DNA of 64,000 bases from Neiella holothuriorum (GTDB taxonomy: Bacteria; Pseudomonadota; Gammaproteobacteria; Enterobacterales; Neiellaceae), in assembly GCF_019457915.1 (NCBI RefSeq), contig NZ_JAHZSS010000015.1:1-64000 (forward strand). Direction: 5' to 3'. This document shows positions 55,750 through 64,000 of the stretch, in pieces. The notes beneath the pieces were generated by a model that saw only the letters and a program-made list of their open reading frames with translations, was not told the origin of the DNA and searched no databases. Both the position numbers and the translations under genes were made by a program. Numbering within the stretch: position 1 is the stretch's first letter; every line of letters begins with the position of its first letter.

Positions 55750-56598
55750 TTATTGGCGAGCGAGTCGGAACGGCGCAGGCTCCGCTTCAAAATTTGAACG
55801 AAACGGATTGATGTCGAGACCACCACGGCGAGTATAACGGGCCAATACCGACAGTTTTTCCGGCTTACAAAACTGCATGATGTCGGTAAAAATTCGTTCG
55901 ACACATTGTTCATGAAATTCGTTGTGCTGCCGAAACGAAATCAGATAGCGCAGCAGGGCTTCGTGGTTGATCTGACGGCCCTCATAACGGATCTGGACAG
56001 AGCCCCAATCCGGTTGGTTGGTGATCAAACAGTTTGATTTGAGCAAATGGCTGACCAAGGTTTCTGACACCACAGGGCCATCCGCGGCAGCTTCTAGTAG
56101 CTTGTTATTGAAGTCAAAGTTTTCGATTTCAATATCGAGTTCATCAATGCAGGCGCCTGAAAACTCCGTCAACGGGAATTGCTGGAACTGCTCCGGCGTT
56201 AACAGCGACACTTTAACATCGCCACCAGCGCAACCCGACAAATCGATGCTCATCTGCGCTTGAACGGCGTCAATACTGTCAAAACGGCTTTGATTAAAGC
56301 TGTTTAAGTAGAGCTTAAACGATTTTGACTCAATCAAATTGGGGCTGGTGCAGGGTAATTTAAACAGCCCGATAGCCACCATCGGCTTGCCTTTAAGATT
56401 TAGCCAACTCACTTCATAACCAGTCCAATCATCGCAGCCATGGAACGGTAACTCATGATCTCGAATACTAATGCTATCGCGGTTTAATGAGCGAGGTACG
56501 GCTTGCAATTGGCTGGCATCGTATTGCTCTGGGTAACTTGTGTGTTGGCCGAGGCCAAGCCCTTCCAGTTCGGGGGCATCTTGATAAAGTTTGCTCAT
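55750..56598 (-). CDS. queF: NADPH-dependent 7-cyano-7-deazaguanine reductase
   Basis: QueF reduces preQ0 to preQ1 in queuosine synthesis. This is the long bimodular form (282 aa, as in E. coli). The catalytic cysteine lies in [17 protein letters not shown], followed by a glutamate-containing QIRYEG; the C-half holds [14 protein letters not shown]. It is divergent from syd, the usual arrangement in this group. Confidence 0.95.
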   Translation of the reverse strand: MSKLYQDAPELEGLGLGQHTSYPEQYDASQLQAVPRSLNRDSISIRDHELPFHGCDDWTGYEVSWLNLKGKPMVAIGLFKLPCTSPNLIESKSFKLYLNSFNQSRFDSIDAVQAQMSIDLSGCAGGDVKVSLLTPEQFQQFPLTEFSGACIDELDIEIENFDFNNKLLEAAADGPVVSETLVSHLLKSNCLITNQPDWGSVQIRYEGRQINHEALLRYLISFRQHNEFHEQCVERIFTDIMQFCKPEKLSVLARYTRRGGLDINPFRSNFEAEPAPFRLARQ

Positions 56599-56694
56599 GG
56601 CTGTGGTTGCTACGGGTTGATTGAAAGAGGGTCTTAAAAAGAGTCGCCATAGTGTATACCATGATGCCCCACAATAGCCTTACGGAACCTTATT

Positions 56695-57255
56695 ATGTTG
56701 CCTTCGACTCCCATTGCTAATGCGCTTGTGGATTTAATTCAACGCTATCAAGCGCTTTACCTGCAAGAAAATGCTAAGCCTTCGATGGTTGATGTAGAGG
56801 AAGACTGGCTATCACCCTGCTTGCCGGAAGGAGCTGAAGAGGGCGAACAGGTCAGCTGGCAACCTCATGTACGTGCTAACGATGACCAGTTTGCCGAACT
56901 AGAAAGCGCCGTGGGTGTGGATTTACATCCAGATGGCAAAGCCTACTGGAACAGTTTGTTTAGTGCCGGCATTTATATCCAAACTGAGATTGGTGCGGTT
57001 GAGTTGTTGCAACCATGGAATAACGACGACTATGTGCGTTTTCTGCAAAACTTAACGGGCCACTTGCTCACGCAACAACGCTTTAAGCTCGAGCCGAGTA
57101 TTTTTATTGGCGTGTCACTAAACTCAGAGCATGTGGTGTCGGTCGCTGATGATGGCAGTGTGGTTGTTGAGTTGCCGGGGCGTAAGCCCAATCAGCAGTT
57201 GGCGCCAAACCTAGCCGAGTTTTTACAACAAGCCACGCCTGTCATTCTGGATTAA
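56695..57255 (+). CDS. syd: SecY-interacting protein Syd
   Basis: Syd is a cytoplasmic protein that binds SecY and helps test translocon integrity. The 186-aa protein has the family layout with VDVEEDWLSPC, FSAGIYIQTEIGAVELLQPWNNDD and the conserved C-terminal EFLQQATPVI. It is next to and divergent from queF, as in E. coli relatives. Its stop overlaps the convergent 102-aa gene by 4 bp. Confidence 0.93.
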   Translation: MLPSTPIANALVDLIQRYQALYLQENAKPSMVDVEEDWLSPCLPEGAEEGEQVSWQPHVRANDDQFAELESAVGVDLHPDGKAYWNSLFSAGIYIQTEIGAVELLQPWNNDDYVRFLQNLTGHLLTQQRFKLEPSIFIGVSLNSEHVVSVADDGSVVVELPGRKPNQQLAPNLAEFLQQATPVILD

Positions 57256-57560
57256 CTGCCGCGCAATTCGCTAATTTGCTGTTGCAGTGAAATGACTTGC
57301 TGCTGCAGCTGCTTAACGGCAGTGGTTAACTGCTCTGGGCTGAGGGTTTCTAGTGCCGGCTGCTCCGATGCTTTTGACACAACTTTGCGTGCAGATTCTG
57401 ATTCTTGCCCAGCTTGCTGGGCGGCTTTGACTGCCGGCATGAGTACGGCCAATGGCACGGGGCTAGACAAATAACGTTTGACGCGCGCGACGGTGGGTTC
57501 TTGGTGATCGGCGCGAATGCGGGCAACAGCTTCGTCAACGATAGCTTGATAATCAGGCAT
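57252..57560 (-). CDS. Small helical protein of unknown function, 102 aa
   Basis: I do not recognise a named family with certainty. Residues ~1-50 (AIVDEAVARIRADHQEPTVARVKRYL) resemble a short helix-turn-helix like the KfrA N-domain, and the C-terminus is a coiled coil (VKQLQQQVISLQQQISEL). It could be a small DNA-binding protein. It is convergent with and overlaps syd by 4 bp; the ribosome site is weak. Confidence 0.65.
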   Translation of the reverse strand: MPDYQAIVDEAVARIRADHQEPTVARVKRYLSSPVPLAVLMPAVKAAQQAGQESESARKVVSKASEQPALETLSPEQLTTAVKQLQQQVISLQQQISELRGS

Positions 57561-57747
57561 GACAGTTCTTTATTGGCTTACAAAACGCCAGTTTACCCAA
57601 CTCCTGCTAAAACGGCGAGCCTCGCTATTTAGACCGCGAAAATAAAATCCCATCCGCAGGCGGCGCATCGTTCAACCGTGTTGCCATCACAAAGTTATTT
57701 TAAAACAGGCTGGCCGCGACAGAAACCGCTCTACTATTTGTGGTCGA

Positions 57748-59325
57748 TTAGTCGACGATAATTTGGTGCTGTTGCAACAGCTGTTGCAGCGCTTGAGTTT
57801 GTTGTTCATAGCGCTTCCATCGACCGATTGAACGGCTGTTGATGGGTTGCCGCACTTGTACCGCGCTGGCTGTCGAAACGGGGGATTCATTGAGGTGAAA
57901 GTCAATACATTGCGGCTCAAATTCCAACTCACAATGCGCTAATATTCGGCGGATTTCTGTTTCAGGGTTTGCTACCAGCGATTCATAGTGAACGCGTAGC
58001 AAACGATCGCCTAGCTGTTGTTGCCAAAAGTTCATCAGGCGGCGGAATTGCAGATAGAAGCGGCCGGTATCGAGTAAGTCGTAGGAGTAATTGTAGTAGC
58101 TGAAATTCAACGCAAATAGCTGGCGGAAATTACTGACGCAGGTGTCCATCGGGTTGCGGTCCAACCAAATCAACTTGGCACTCGGTAGCGCGCGAGCAAT
58201 TAAACCAAGGTAGAAGAAATTCAATGGCATTTTGTCGGTAAAGTGTGGCGTTTGACCGGTTTGAGGCCGGGTACTTTGCAGATAGCGTTCGCCAATCAAT
58301 GCCGGATCGAGTGAGCTCGCTTGGGCGATAGTTTGAGGATCTAATACTCGGTTCGATGGCGTTGCGCTGGCACGTTTTAACTCAATGCCAAAATTCTGTA
58401 ATTCGCCTGCTGTCATCACCTTGGAGTGACTGGAAATAATGCGATCAACCAGAGTGGTGCCAGAGCGAGGCATGCCCGTAATGAAAATCGGCTCCGCCGT
58501 GTTGTAGCCTTGTGCCACTGCTTCTTGTTGTTGCTCAAAAGCCGCGATGACGGCGTCGAATAAAGCCTGATCATCTTGGCTTTGATAATTCAGCTGTTGT
58601 TTTTTCTGCTGGTTGCCCTGAGTGAGGGCGTCAAATGCCGCAGGGTATTGGCCAAGCGCCTCGTATTCTTTTAGTAGGGCGTGCCCCAAATGGACCTGGC
58701 CATCAACTGATTGACAGGCCGCCCGTGTTTTTAGCAGCCGTTCAATATGATTTTGCTGTTCGCTAAGGTCGCCAAGATCGCTCAGTGATGAATGGGCCGC
58801 ATAGTGATGAGGCTGAAGCGCAATGACTTTTTCATAGGCATGACGCGCTTGCTCAAAGTTGCCGTTAAAGCGGGCGGAGGCGGCTAGATTAAACCAGTAA
58901 CTAGCTTGATTGGGGCGCAGCTGACAGACCTTTTCGAACAGGTCAGCAGCCTGTCGATGTTGACCTAAGCGGCTGTAGACTACACCGATTGTATCTAGGG
59001 TTACAGCGTCACTTGCTGACACCAGTTGCTGCGCTTTTTCGGCACTAGCGGTAGCCTCCGACGGGTGATTTAGCAGGGCGAGTATTTTCGCATGCTGAGC
59101 TTGATATTCGGCATTATTCGACACCAAGGCCAATGCTTGTTCAACCAATTGCAACGACTTATTCATTTGACCCATTGCTGCGGCAATCATACCGAGCAAA
59201 AAATAGCTGTCAGCATGCTGGGGCTGCTGTTGCAAGATCTGCAAGCAATATTGATGGGCGGCTTTGAAGTTTTGTTGGTTCAGCGCTTGTTGCGCAGCTT
59301 TGTGGAGTTGTTCTACCGAGGGCAT
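57748..59325 (-). CDS. TPR-containing sulfotransferase family protein
   Basis: Residues ~1-240 hold about six TPR units; the rest is a sulfotransferase fold with the PAPS 5'-phosphosulfate loop FITGMPRSGTTLVDRIISSH and the 3'-phosphate region LDRNPMDTCVSNFR. Proteins of this type occur widely in marine bacteria; the substrate is unknown. An ATG at 59376 would extend it by 17 codons, but it abuts the hairpin, so I prefer 59325 (525 aa). It is downstream of and co-directional with the TonB receptor. Confidence 0.83.
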   Translation of the reverse strand: MPSVEQLHKAAQQALNQQNFKAAHQYCLQILQQQPQHADSYFLLGMIAAAMGQMNKSLQLVEQALALVSNNAEYQAQHAKILALLNHPSEATASAEKAQQLVSASDAVTLDTIGVVYSRLGQHRQAADLFEKVCQLRPNQASYWFNLAASARFNGNFEQARHAYEKVIALQPHHYAAHSSLSDLGDLSEQQNHIERLLKTRAACQSVDGQVHLGHALLKEYEALGQYPAAFDALTQGNQQKKQQLNYQSQDDQALFDAVIAAFEQQQEAVAQGYNTAEPIFITGMPRSGTTLVDRIISSHSKVMTAGELQNFGIELKRASATPSNRVLDPQTIAQASSLDPALIGERYLQSTRPQTGQTPHFTDKMPLNFFYLGLIARALPSAKLIWLDRNPMDTCVSNFRQLFALNFSYYNYSYDLLDTGRFYLQFRRLMNFWQQQLGDRLLRVHYESLVANPETEIRRILAHCELEFEPQCIDFHLNESPVSTASAVQVRQPINSRSIGRWKRYEQQTQALQQLLQQHQIIVD

Positions 59326-59376
59326 TGAGGTCACGGGGTTACCAGACAACCAGAAAATCTGAAGGAATTGTGGCAT

Positions 59377-59407
59377 AACAGCAGGGGGCTTGATACCCCC
59401 TGCTGTT
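59377..59407 (-). terminator. Hairpin after the TonB-dependent receptor gene
   Basis: A perfect 12-bp GC-rich inverted repeat (AACAGCAGGGGG / CCCCCTGCTGTT) with a 7-base loop starts 6 bp after the receptor stop codon. It lacks a T-run, so it may attenuate, stabilise the receptor mRNA or terminate with help, setting receptor and sulfotransferase levels apart. Confidence 0.65.
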
Positions 59408-59413
59408 AAGTGG

Positions 59414-61753
59414 TTAGTTGGCGAAGTTGTATTTCACACGCAAACCAACAGTGCGTGGTGTGTTGACGTATTTACCGTAGCGGCGTAAGTCAAAACCGTT
59501 CACGTCACGAATACTGGCGTAATCGGTACGCACTGACGTTGCTGCATATTTGTCGGTAAAGTTATCTGCGTACAGAGTGAAATCCCACTCTTCGTAACTT
59601 AATCGAGCGGATAGGTTATGAATGGTATAACCGCCAAGCGCCTCGCCGTTGTTACGCTTGCCAACCTTGGTGTATATATTCCCCATAGATTGCAGGTTGT
59701 AGCCAAGTTCTAGTGGCATTCCTCCAATTTCTGCCGAGTAACTGGTACCGAAAGACGCTTGGTGTTCAGGCGAACCTGGTAGTCGGTCACCACTAAATGC
59801 ATCAGCACCTTCAACCAGCCCTGGCGCATCTTCGGTCAGCTCGGCATTGGTGTAGGCATAGGTACCAAATAGCATCCAGTTTTCGCTTAGCAAGTAGCGG
59901 CTCGATAATTCAACACCTTTACTTTCTGCTTTTGGTCCATTGGTAGTAATGGTCACGGAACCGTTTTCGGTAATCGTTGGTACTTGCGGCTTATCCCACT
60001 TGATGAAGTACAAGGCTGCGTTTAACTCTAAGGTGTTATCGAGCAAGGTACTATGAGTGCCTAGCTCGAAGTTCAATGTTTCATCTGGCTCGTAAAACAG
60101 CTCGTCTGCTGTAGCACAAACATTCTGCTGTAGCTCAAGATCTTCATCGCACGGTGCCACGGCGTTACCACCACCAATACGATACCCTTCGCTTACCGTG
60201 AAGTACGTTAGGATGTCTTCAGCGGCTTGATATGACGCATTGAACTTAAACAGCGTGCCGTCATCTTCTGCAGAGCCATCCGACATATTAAACAGAATAT
60301 CAACGGGCTCGCCATCAAGCAGAGGCAGTGCAAAGCCTTGTTCAACATCATCTTCGTAGTCATAGGCACGCGCGCCCAATGTGATGGTTAAATCGTCAGT
60401 CACCTCGTAGCTCAACTCACCGAATACGGCTTTCTCCTTGATGGTTTCTTCAAGAATTGACATGTATTCGAGGTTGTCAGGGCGGTCAATATCCCAGAAT
60501 TCAGGAATGCCCGGAGTGAACTCTTCAGATGACGAATCAACTTCGAGCTTGTTATAGAAAGCACCAACAATCCACGACAATTTACTGTCGGCTTGAGAAA
60601 CAAGGCGGACTTCGCCGGTAAAGGTATCTTCGTCAGCAATTTCGCGGGTGAAAGCCGCAAACGACGGGAAACCTTCATAGCCGTATTCAAAGTTCAACAG
60701 TAAGTCGGTTTGGTCACGCTGTCCTAACTCTTCGTAATCCGTTTTACCGAGTGCAACCACCAAGCTGGCAAAGTCTAAGTCGGCTTCCACTTCCAGACTT
60801 ATCACCTTGTTGGTCATTTTATTTGGCTCTTCAAAGCGATAGCCGCTTTCGTATTTGCCGGTACCGAATGATTCGGTATGGACCATGGTGCGGCCTTCCG
60901 GCTCATCTTTTTGGTAGAAGTATGTCAGGTTGACATCAACGCTTTCGAGCGGTGCCCAACGCAGACCAAAACGACCAAATAAGGTTTCGTTACCGTTGGC
61001 GTCTTCTTTTGATGTTAGGTTAGCTGCGACATCGGCTGGATCGCTAAAGTCTGGCTGTGGATTGGAAACACCAGCTTCTTGTACCAAGTAGTTGTAATCA
61101 ATAAAGCCGGCGGTTTTGTCGTAACCAACGGATGCCCGCAGAGCAAAGGTGTCTGAAATTGGCACATTAATGATGGTGGTGGCTTCATAGTTTGGATCAT
61201 CACTTTCTTTCGTTTGTGATAATCCCGCCGACGCCGTAATTTCAAAACCATCGAATGATGGTTTGTTTGGCAAGTATCGAATTGCGCCGGCTAAGGTGCC
61301 TGCGCCATATAACGTACCCTGAGGGCCAATCAGCACTTCGACTCGATTCATGTCATACATGTGTAAGTCGACATAGACGGGAACCTCACCTAAGTAAGTG
61401 CCCACGGTGCCACCACCGCTGTTTTCACCCGTTGGACCAAGGTCGCCGGTATTTAAACCGCGAACGATGATTGGTGATGGCGCACGGCCACCCTGATCAA
61501 CCACCGTCATGCCCGGAACCCACTTGGAAATTTCAACCAGATCAGTAATGCGGTTGTCTTCCAATAAGTCGCCGTTTAGGGCAGTAATGTTGACTGGAAT
61601 ATCTTGAACTGTATTGACTCGGCGTGTTGCCGAAACCGTGATGCGCTCTAAGCCTTTAAATACTTCAGCATCGTCTTCGGCCTGAATTGGTGCGCTGAAA
61701 GCGCTACTTACGGCGGCAAATAATGCGGTATATTTTAAATTTTTCAGTGACAT
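59414..61753 (-). CDS. TonB-dependent outer-membrane receptor, 779 aa
   Basis: The signal peptide ends near SAPIQA; a plug domain follows (ERITVSATRRVNTVQDIPVN, SPIIVRGLN, VEVLIGPQGTLYGAGTLAG), then a 22-strand barrel ending in the aromatic-type terminus VGLRVKYNFAN. The sequence is of the FecA/CirA-like class common in marine bacteria with many receptors; the ligand cannot be read from sequence. No iron-box was identified upstream. Confidence 0.93.
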   Translation of the reverse strand: MSLKNLKYTALFAAVSSAFSAPIQAEDDAEVFKGLERITVSATRRVNTVQDIPVNITALNGDLLEDNRITDLVEISKWVPGMTVVDQGGRAPSPIIVRGLNTGDLGPTGENSGGGTVGTYLGEVPVYVDLHMYDMNRVEVLIGPQGTLYGAGTLAGAIRYLPNKPSFDGFEITASAGLSQTKESDDPNYEATTIINVPISDTFALRASVGYDKTAGFIDYNYLVQEAGVSNPQPDFSDPADVAANLTSKEDANGNETLFGRFGLRWAPLESVDVNLTYFYQKDEPEGRTMVHTESFGTGKYESGYRFEEPNKMTNKVISLEVEADLDFASLVVALGKTDYEELGQRDQTDLLLNFEYGYEGFPSFAAFTREIADEDTFTGEVRLVSQADSKLSWIVGAFYNKLEVDSSSEEFTPGIPEFWDIDRPDNLEYMSILEETIKEKAVFGELSYEVTDDLTITLGARAYDYEDDVEQGFALPLLDGEPVDILFNMSDGSAEDDGTLFKFNASYQAAEDILTYFTVSEGYRIGGGNAVAPCDEDLELQQNVCATADELFYEPDETLNFELGTHSTLLDNTLELNAALYFIKWDKPQVPTITENGSVTITTNGPKAESKGVELSSRYLLSENWMLFGTYAYTNAELTEDAPGLVEGADAFSGDRLPGSPEHQASFGTSYSAEIGGMPLELGYNLQSMGNIYTKVGKRNNGEALGGYTIHNLSARLSYEEWDFTLYADNFTDKYAATSVRTDYASIRDVNGFDLRRYGKYVNTPRTVGLRVKYNFAN

Positions 61754-62043
61754 GCAATACTTCTCTAGTTGTTTGACTGAATCAATCGGTACTTCTTGAG
61801 CGGCTTAAAAAGCGCATTAGAAGGTCAATGCTTGTTGTTTTGATGCAGTTGACGGCAAGGTTTTAACGTTGCTGATACATCGGTGTAACAACTTGTTCAG
61901 CAAATATTGTTCCAGCCGTGTATTTAGAGCGATTGCTTGGTAATTGAACTGAGTTGCACTACCTTGGCGCTGGCCGCTGCCTCAATTAGGAGCATCTTAC
62001 TTTTTTGGTGCAAGATGCTGAGGGGATGTTTTTTCAGAGCACA
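61754..62043. promoter_or_regulatory. Upstream region of the TonB receptor gene
   Basis: About 290 bp without a gene, holding the receptor promoter on the minus strand. An 8-bp inverted repeat AGCATCTT (61991-61998) / AAGATGCT (62012-62019) with a T-run in its loop lies near the terminator. I see no recognisable operator. Confidence 0.4.
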
Positions 62044-62070
62044 AAAAAACCGGCATAGCGCCGGTTTTTT
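62044..62070. terminator. Bidirectional Rho-independent terminator after the acyltransferase gene
   Basis: An 11-bp perfect stem (AAAAAACCGGC / GCCGGTTTTTT) with a 5-base loop and T-runs on both strands, 14 bp beyond the stop codon of the leftward acyltransferase gene. Confidence 0.9.
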
Positions 62071-62084
62071 GGATTACTGGGCCG

Positions 62085-63818
62085 TTAGGCTGCGGTGTCA
62101 CCACTCTCAGCTGCACCCATGTAACGATTACGCTTTTTCTTCTTAAGCTTCTCGATATCAACTAACACTAAACCGTCAACACAGTCGGCAAAGTCTGGAT
62201 CCACGCCAAAGTCTAAGAAGCGCACGCCGTCTGGCTCTGCCACTTCTGTGTATTGCTTATACAAAGTTGGAACCGATACGCCCATATTGGCCAGAAGGTG
62301 TTTGAGTTGGGTAAAGTCTTCTTTGTAATTGTCACCAGAAAACGTGCCTTTGAGCGTTTGCATGGTGTCATCCGCAATGCCATACGGTTGTCTTGAGTGA
62401 GCAATGGGTTCTTTGCTCGAAAAGTACAATTTATAGAAGAATACCAATAGGTCGCGAGCTGGCTTCGGGAAGCTGTTACTGATGCTAACGGGGCCAAACA
62501 AGTATCTATAACCCGGGTACTTCACCAAAAATGCACCGATCCCGTACCACAGATAATCGAGAGATCGCTTGCCCCAATAGCGTGGCTGGACAAATGAGCG
62601 GCCCAGTTCAACGCCTTTCGGTAGGTATTTGTCCATTTCTTTATCGAAATTAAACAGCGAATGGGTGTACAGGCCAGTTAAGCCCTTTTCTTCAATCACA
62701 CGCTGGGTGTCGGCTAGCCGGTAGGCGCCGACAATTTCTAAATCTTGTTGGTCCCACAGCACCAAATGCAAATAATGAGCATCGTAGCAATCCATATCGC
62801 GGCGCTCACCCGTGCCTTCTCCAACAGCGCGAAACGATACTTCCCGTAGGCGTCCTATTTCCCGCATGATCGGCGAGCTTTCGGTAAATCGGTACAGGTA
62901 AATCTGTTTGCCATCGGCGGTTTCACCTAAGCGCTCACATTGCTCAATGGCATGTTTTAGCTCGGCACGTGATTCAGGGTGAGCAATGGCTGAAAAGGTT
63001 TTAAACAAGCCTTTCCGCCCTTTACCAATGCGGTACAAATGACGCTTGAAAAGCTTGATGCGTTCACGATTTGGCATGGTCAAGCTGGTGTAGCTTTCAT
63101 AAGGGATAGGCTCGCCCACCCGCACCGTCATGTTTTTATTGCGTTGACGGAACATTTCTTTGACCAGCAGCACCGTTGATAACGGCTTATAAATCATTGA
63201 CGCACTGTAAAATAACGCCGAATTACGGCCATTAACAAACATAGGTACGATTGGCGATTGGGTCTGAGTGGCCATTTTCAAAAAACCAGATCGCCAACGC
63301 GAATCTTTTACACCCGTCGGGTGCAAGCGGGATACTTCGCCAGCGGGGAAGATGATTAATGCGCCGTCGTCACGCAGATGCTGTTCGATATTCTGCAGAC
63401 ATTCTTTGGCCGTGTTGCCGGTCATGTTGTTCACGGGCAATAGCATTGGTGTGAGTGGTTTGACATTCATGAGCAGTTCATTGACCACCGCTTTCACATC
63501 GCTTCTGATCTCTGCCACCATTTTTAGCAGGGCCAAACCATCGAGCGAGCCAATCGGGTGATTAGCGATAATGACCACCCGGCCGGTGGCAGGAATACGA
63601 GCTTTATCGCGGTCGCTAATGGAATAGCTAAAGCTGAAGTAATCCAGCACTTTTTCAACAAAATCCAGACCGTTGAGATGCGGGTAGGTTTCTGCAAAAT
63701 TATTGATGTCTCGTTCATGTAACAAACGACGGAGCACGCCTTTTAGGGGCTTGGCCAGCCAAGGTTTTTGCTCAATGGCTGGGTAGTTGTCACGAATGAC
63801 TTGATCAACAGTAAACAT
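62085..63818 (-). CDS. Two-domain acyltransferase: PlsC-like plus OlsB-like GNAT
   Basis: Residues ~60-280 are a lysophospholipid-acyltransferase domain with the HX4D motif in IIANHPIGSLDGLALL and an FPAGEVSR motif. Residues ~300-500 form an OlsB-type GNAT domain (REVSFRAVGEGTGERRD; ELGRSFVQPRYWGKRSLDYL). OlsF-like fusions of this kind make ornithine or related aminolipids in other bacteria, in which the order of the two domains varies, so lipid synthesis is a reasonable inference. I use the ATG at 63818, which has TGAGGT eight bases upstream, instead of the TTG seven codons earlier (577 aa). Confidence 0.83.
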   Translation of the reverse strand: MFTVDQVIRDNYPAIEQKPWLAKPLKGVLRRLLHERDINNFAETYPHLNGLDFVEKVLDYFSFSYSISDRDKARIPATGRVVIIANHPIGSLDGLALLKMVAEIRSDVKAVVNELLMNVKPLTPMLLPVNNMTGNTAKECLQNIEQHLRDDGALIIFPAGEVSRLHPTGVKDSRWRSGFLKMATQTQSPIVPMFVNGRNSALFYSASMIYKPLSTVLLVKEMFRQRNKNMTVRVGEPIPYESYTSLTMPNRERIKLFKRHLYRIGKGRKGLFKTFSAIAHPESRAELKHAIEQCERLGETADGKQIYLYRFTESSPIMREIGRLREVSFRAVGEGTGERRDMDCYDAHYLHLVLWDQQDLEIVGAYRLADTQRVIEEKGLTGLYTHSLFNFDKEMDKYLPKGVELGRSFVQPRYWGKRSLDYLWYGIGAFLVKYPGYRYLFGPVSISNSFPKPARDLLVFFYKLYFSSKEPIAHSRQPYGIADDTMQTLKGTFSGDNYKEDFTQLKHLLANMGVSVPTLYKQYTEVAEPDGVRFLDFGVDPDFADCVDGLVLVDIEKLKKKKRNRYMGAAESGDTAA

Positions 63819-64000
63819 AGAAACGAACCTCAGTATCAACTAACCGCAGCCACGATATGAAGTTTGTGTGACGGAAATATCGCGGCAGGATTTCAGATTT
63901 ATGAAGGTTTGTTCGGGCGGCTATTTTTGTGATCAACTTTGGCTATTGAGCCGGTATAAGGCGTTTTTATTGCGTTGACTTGAACCATTGCACAGTCACC

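Noticed and set aside
59326-59376. 17-codon N-terminal extension of the sulfotransferase
   Set aside because: Its start codon abuts the receptor-gene hairpin and the extension does not look like part of the TPR domain.

Overview
This is a stretch of a gammaproteobacterial chromosome. The housekeeping genes and their order (lolB-ispE-prs divergent from hemA-prfA-prmC-sirB-kdsA; gcvA, the ygdD-type gene and rlmM; xni, ppnN; queF, syd) suggest a marine Alteromonadales-type relative of Shewanella, Ferrimonas or Vibrio. The genus cannot be fixed from sequence reading alone. Positions 30,000-64,000 look like ordinary vertically inherited chromosome. Positions 1-29,314 are accessory DNA.

The accessory part is dominated by one apparently complete Tn7-like transposon of about 28.1 kb (1199-29309). 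Its ends are 25-bp terminal inverted repeats (22/25 identical), each followed by two more copies of a 14-bp box (AATTAAGTTTGTGA or a close variant), and the element is flanked by the 5-bp target duplication AATGT. It sits 23 bp downstream of the prs stop codon, a geometry like that of Tn7 at glmS. The transposition operon tnsA-tnsB-tnsC-tniQ-tniQ/tnsD (11025-18008) lies in the middle of the element and not at its prs-proximal end, with cargo on both sides. Immediately outside the left end, separated only by AATGT, is a second, diverged right end (1159-1193) with its own copy of the same terminator hairpin. A related Tn7-like element therefore already occupied, or shares, this att site. Positions 1-1193 belong to that neighbour: an IS4-type transposase remnant and a 190-aa protein of unknown function.

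Cargo left of the tns genes: a RES/Xre toxin-antitoxin pair (1399-2494), and a three-gene group read leftward made of a NYN-domain nuclease (9986-10690), a 1180-aa Swt1-type HEPN plus SNF2/RapA-type helicase (6353-9895) and a 1203-aa sacsin-like GHKL ATPase with terminal zinc motifs (2745-6356). The last two overlap by ATGA. I cannot match this group to a named defence system, and it is the strongest candidate here for something undescribed. Cargo right of the tns genes: a Type I restriction-modification operon (half-size S protein, hsdM, hsdS, KAP-family NTPase, hsdR, YgjP/DUF45 metallopeptidase) and, on the opposite strand, a metallo-beta-lactamase-fold protein paired with a four-helix membrane protein. 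The whole element reads as a mobile defence island.

The core region after prs contains isoprenoid (ispE), lipoprotein sorting (lolB), tetrapyrrole (hemA), translation termination (prfA, prmC) and KDO synthesis (kdsA) genes; then a PHP-domain membrane protein and a lipoprotein; gcvA, a small hydrolase, a DUF423 protein and rlmM; a cluster of signalling proteins (HD-GYP-like/HDOD, GGDEF, TPR with degenerate GGDEF); xni and ppnN; an M61 protease; queF and syd; a TPR-sulfotransferase; a TonB-dependent receptor; and a two-domain acyltransferase. I found no rRNA, tRNA or CRISPR array.
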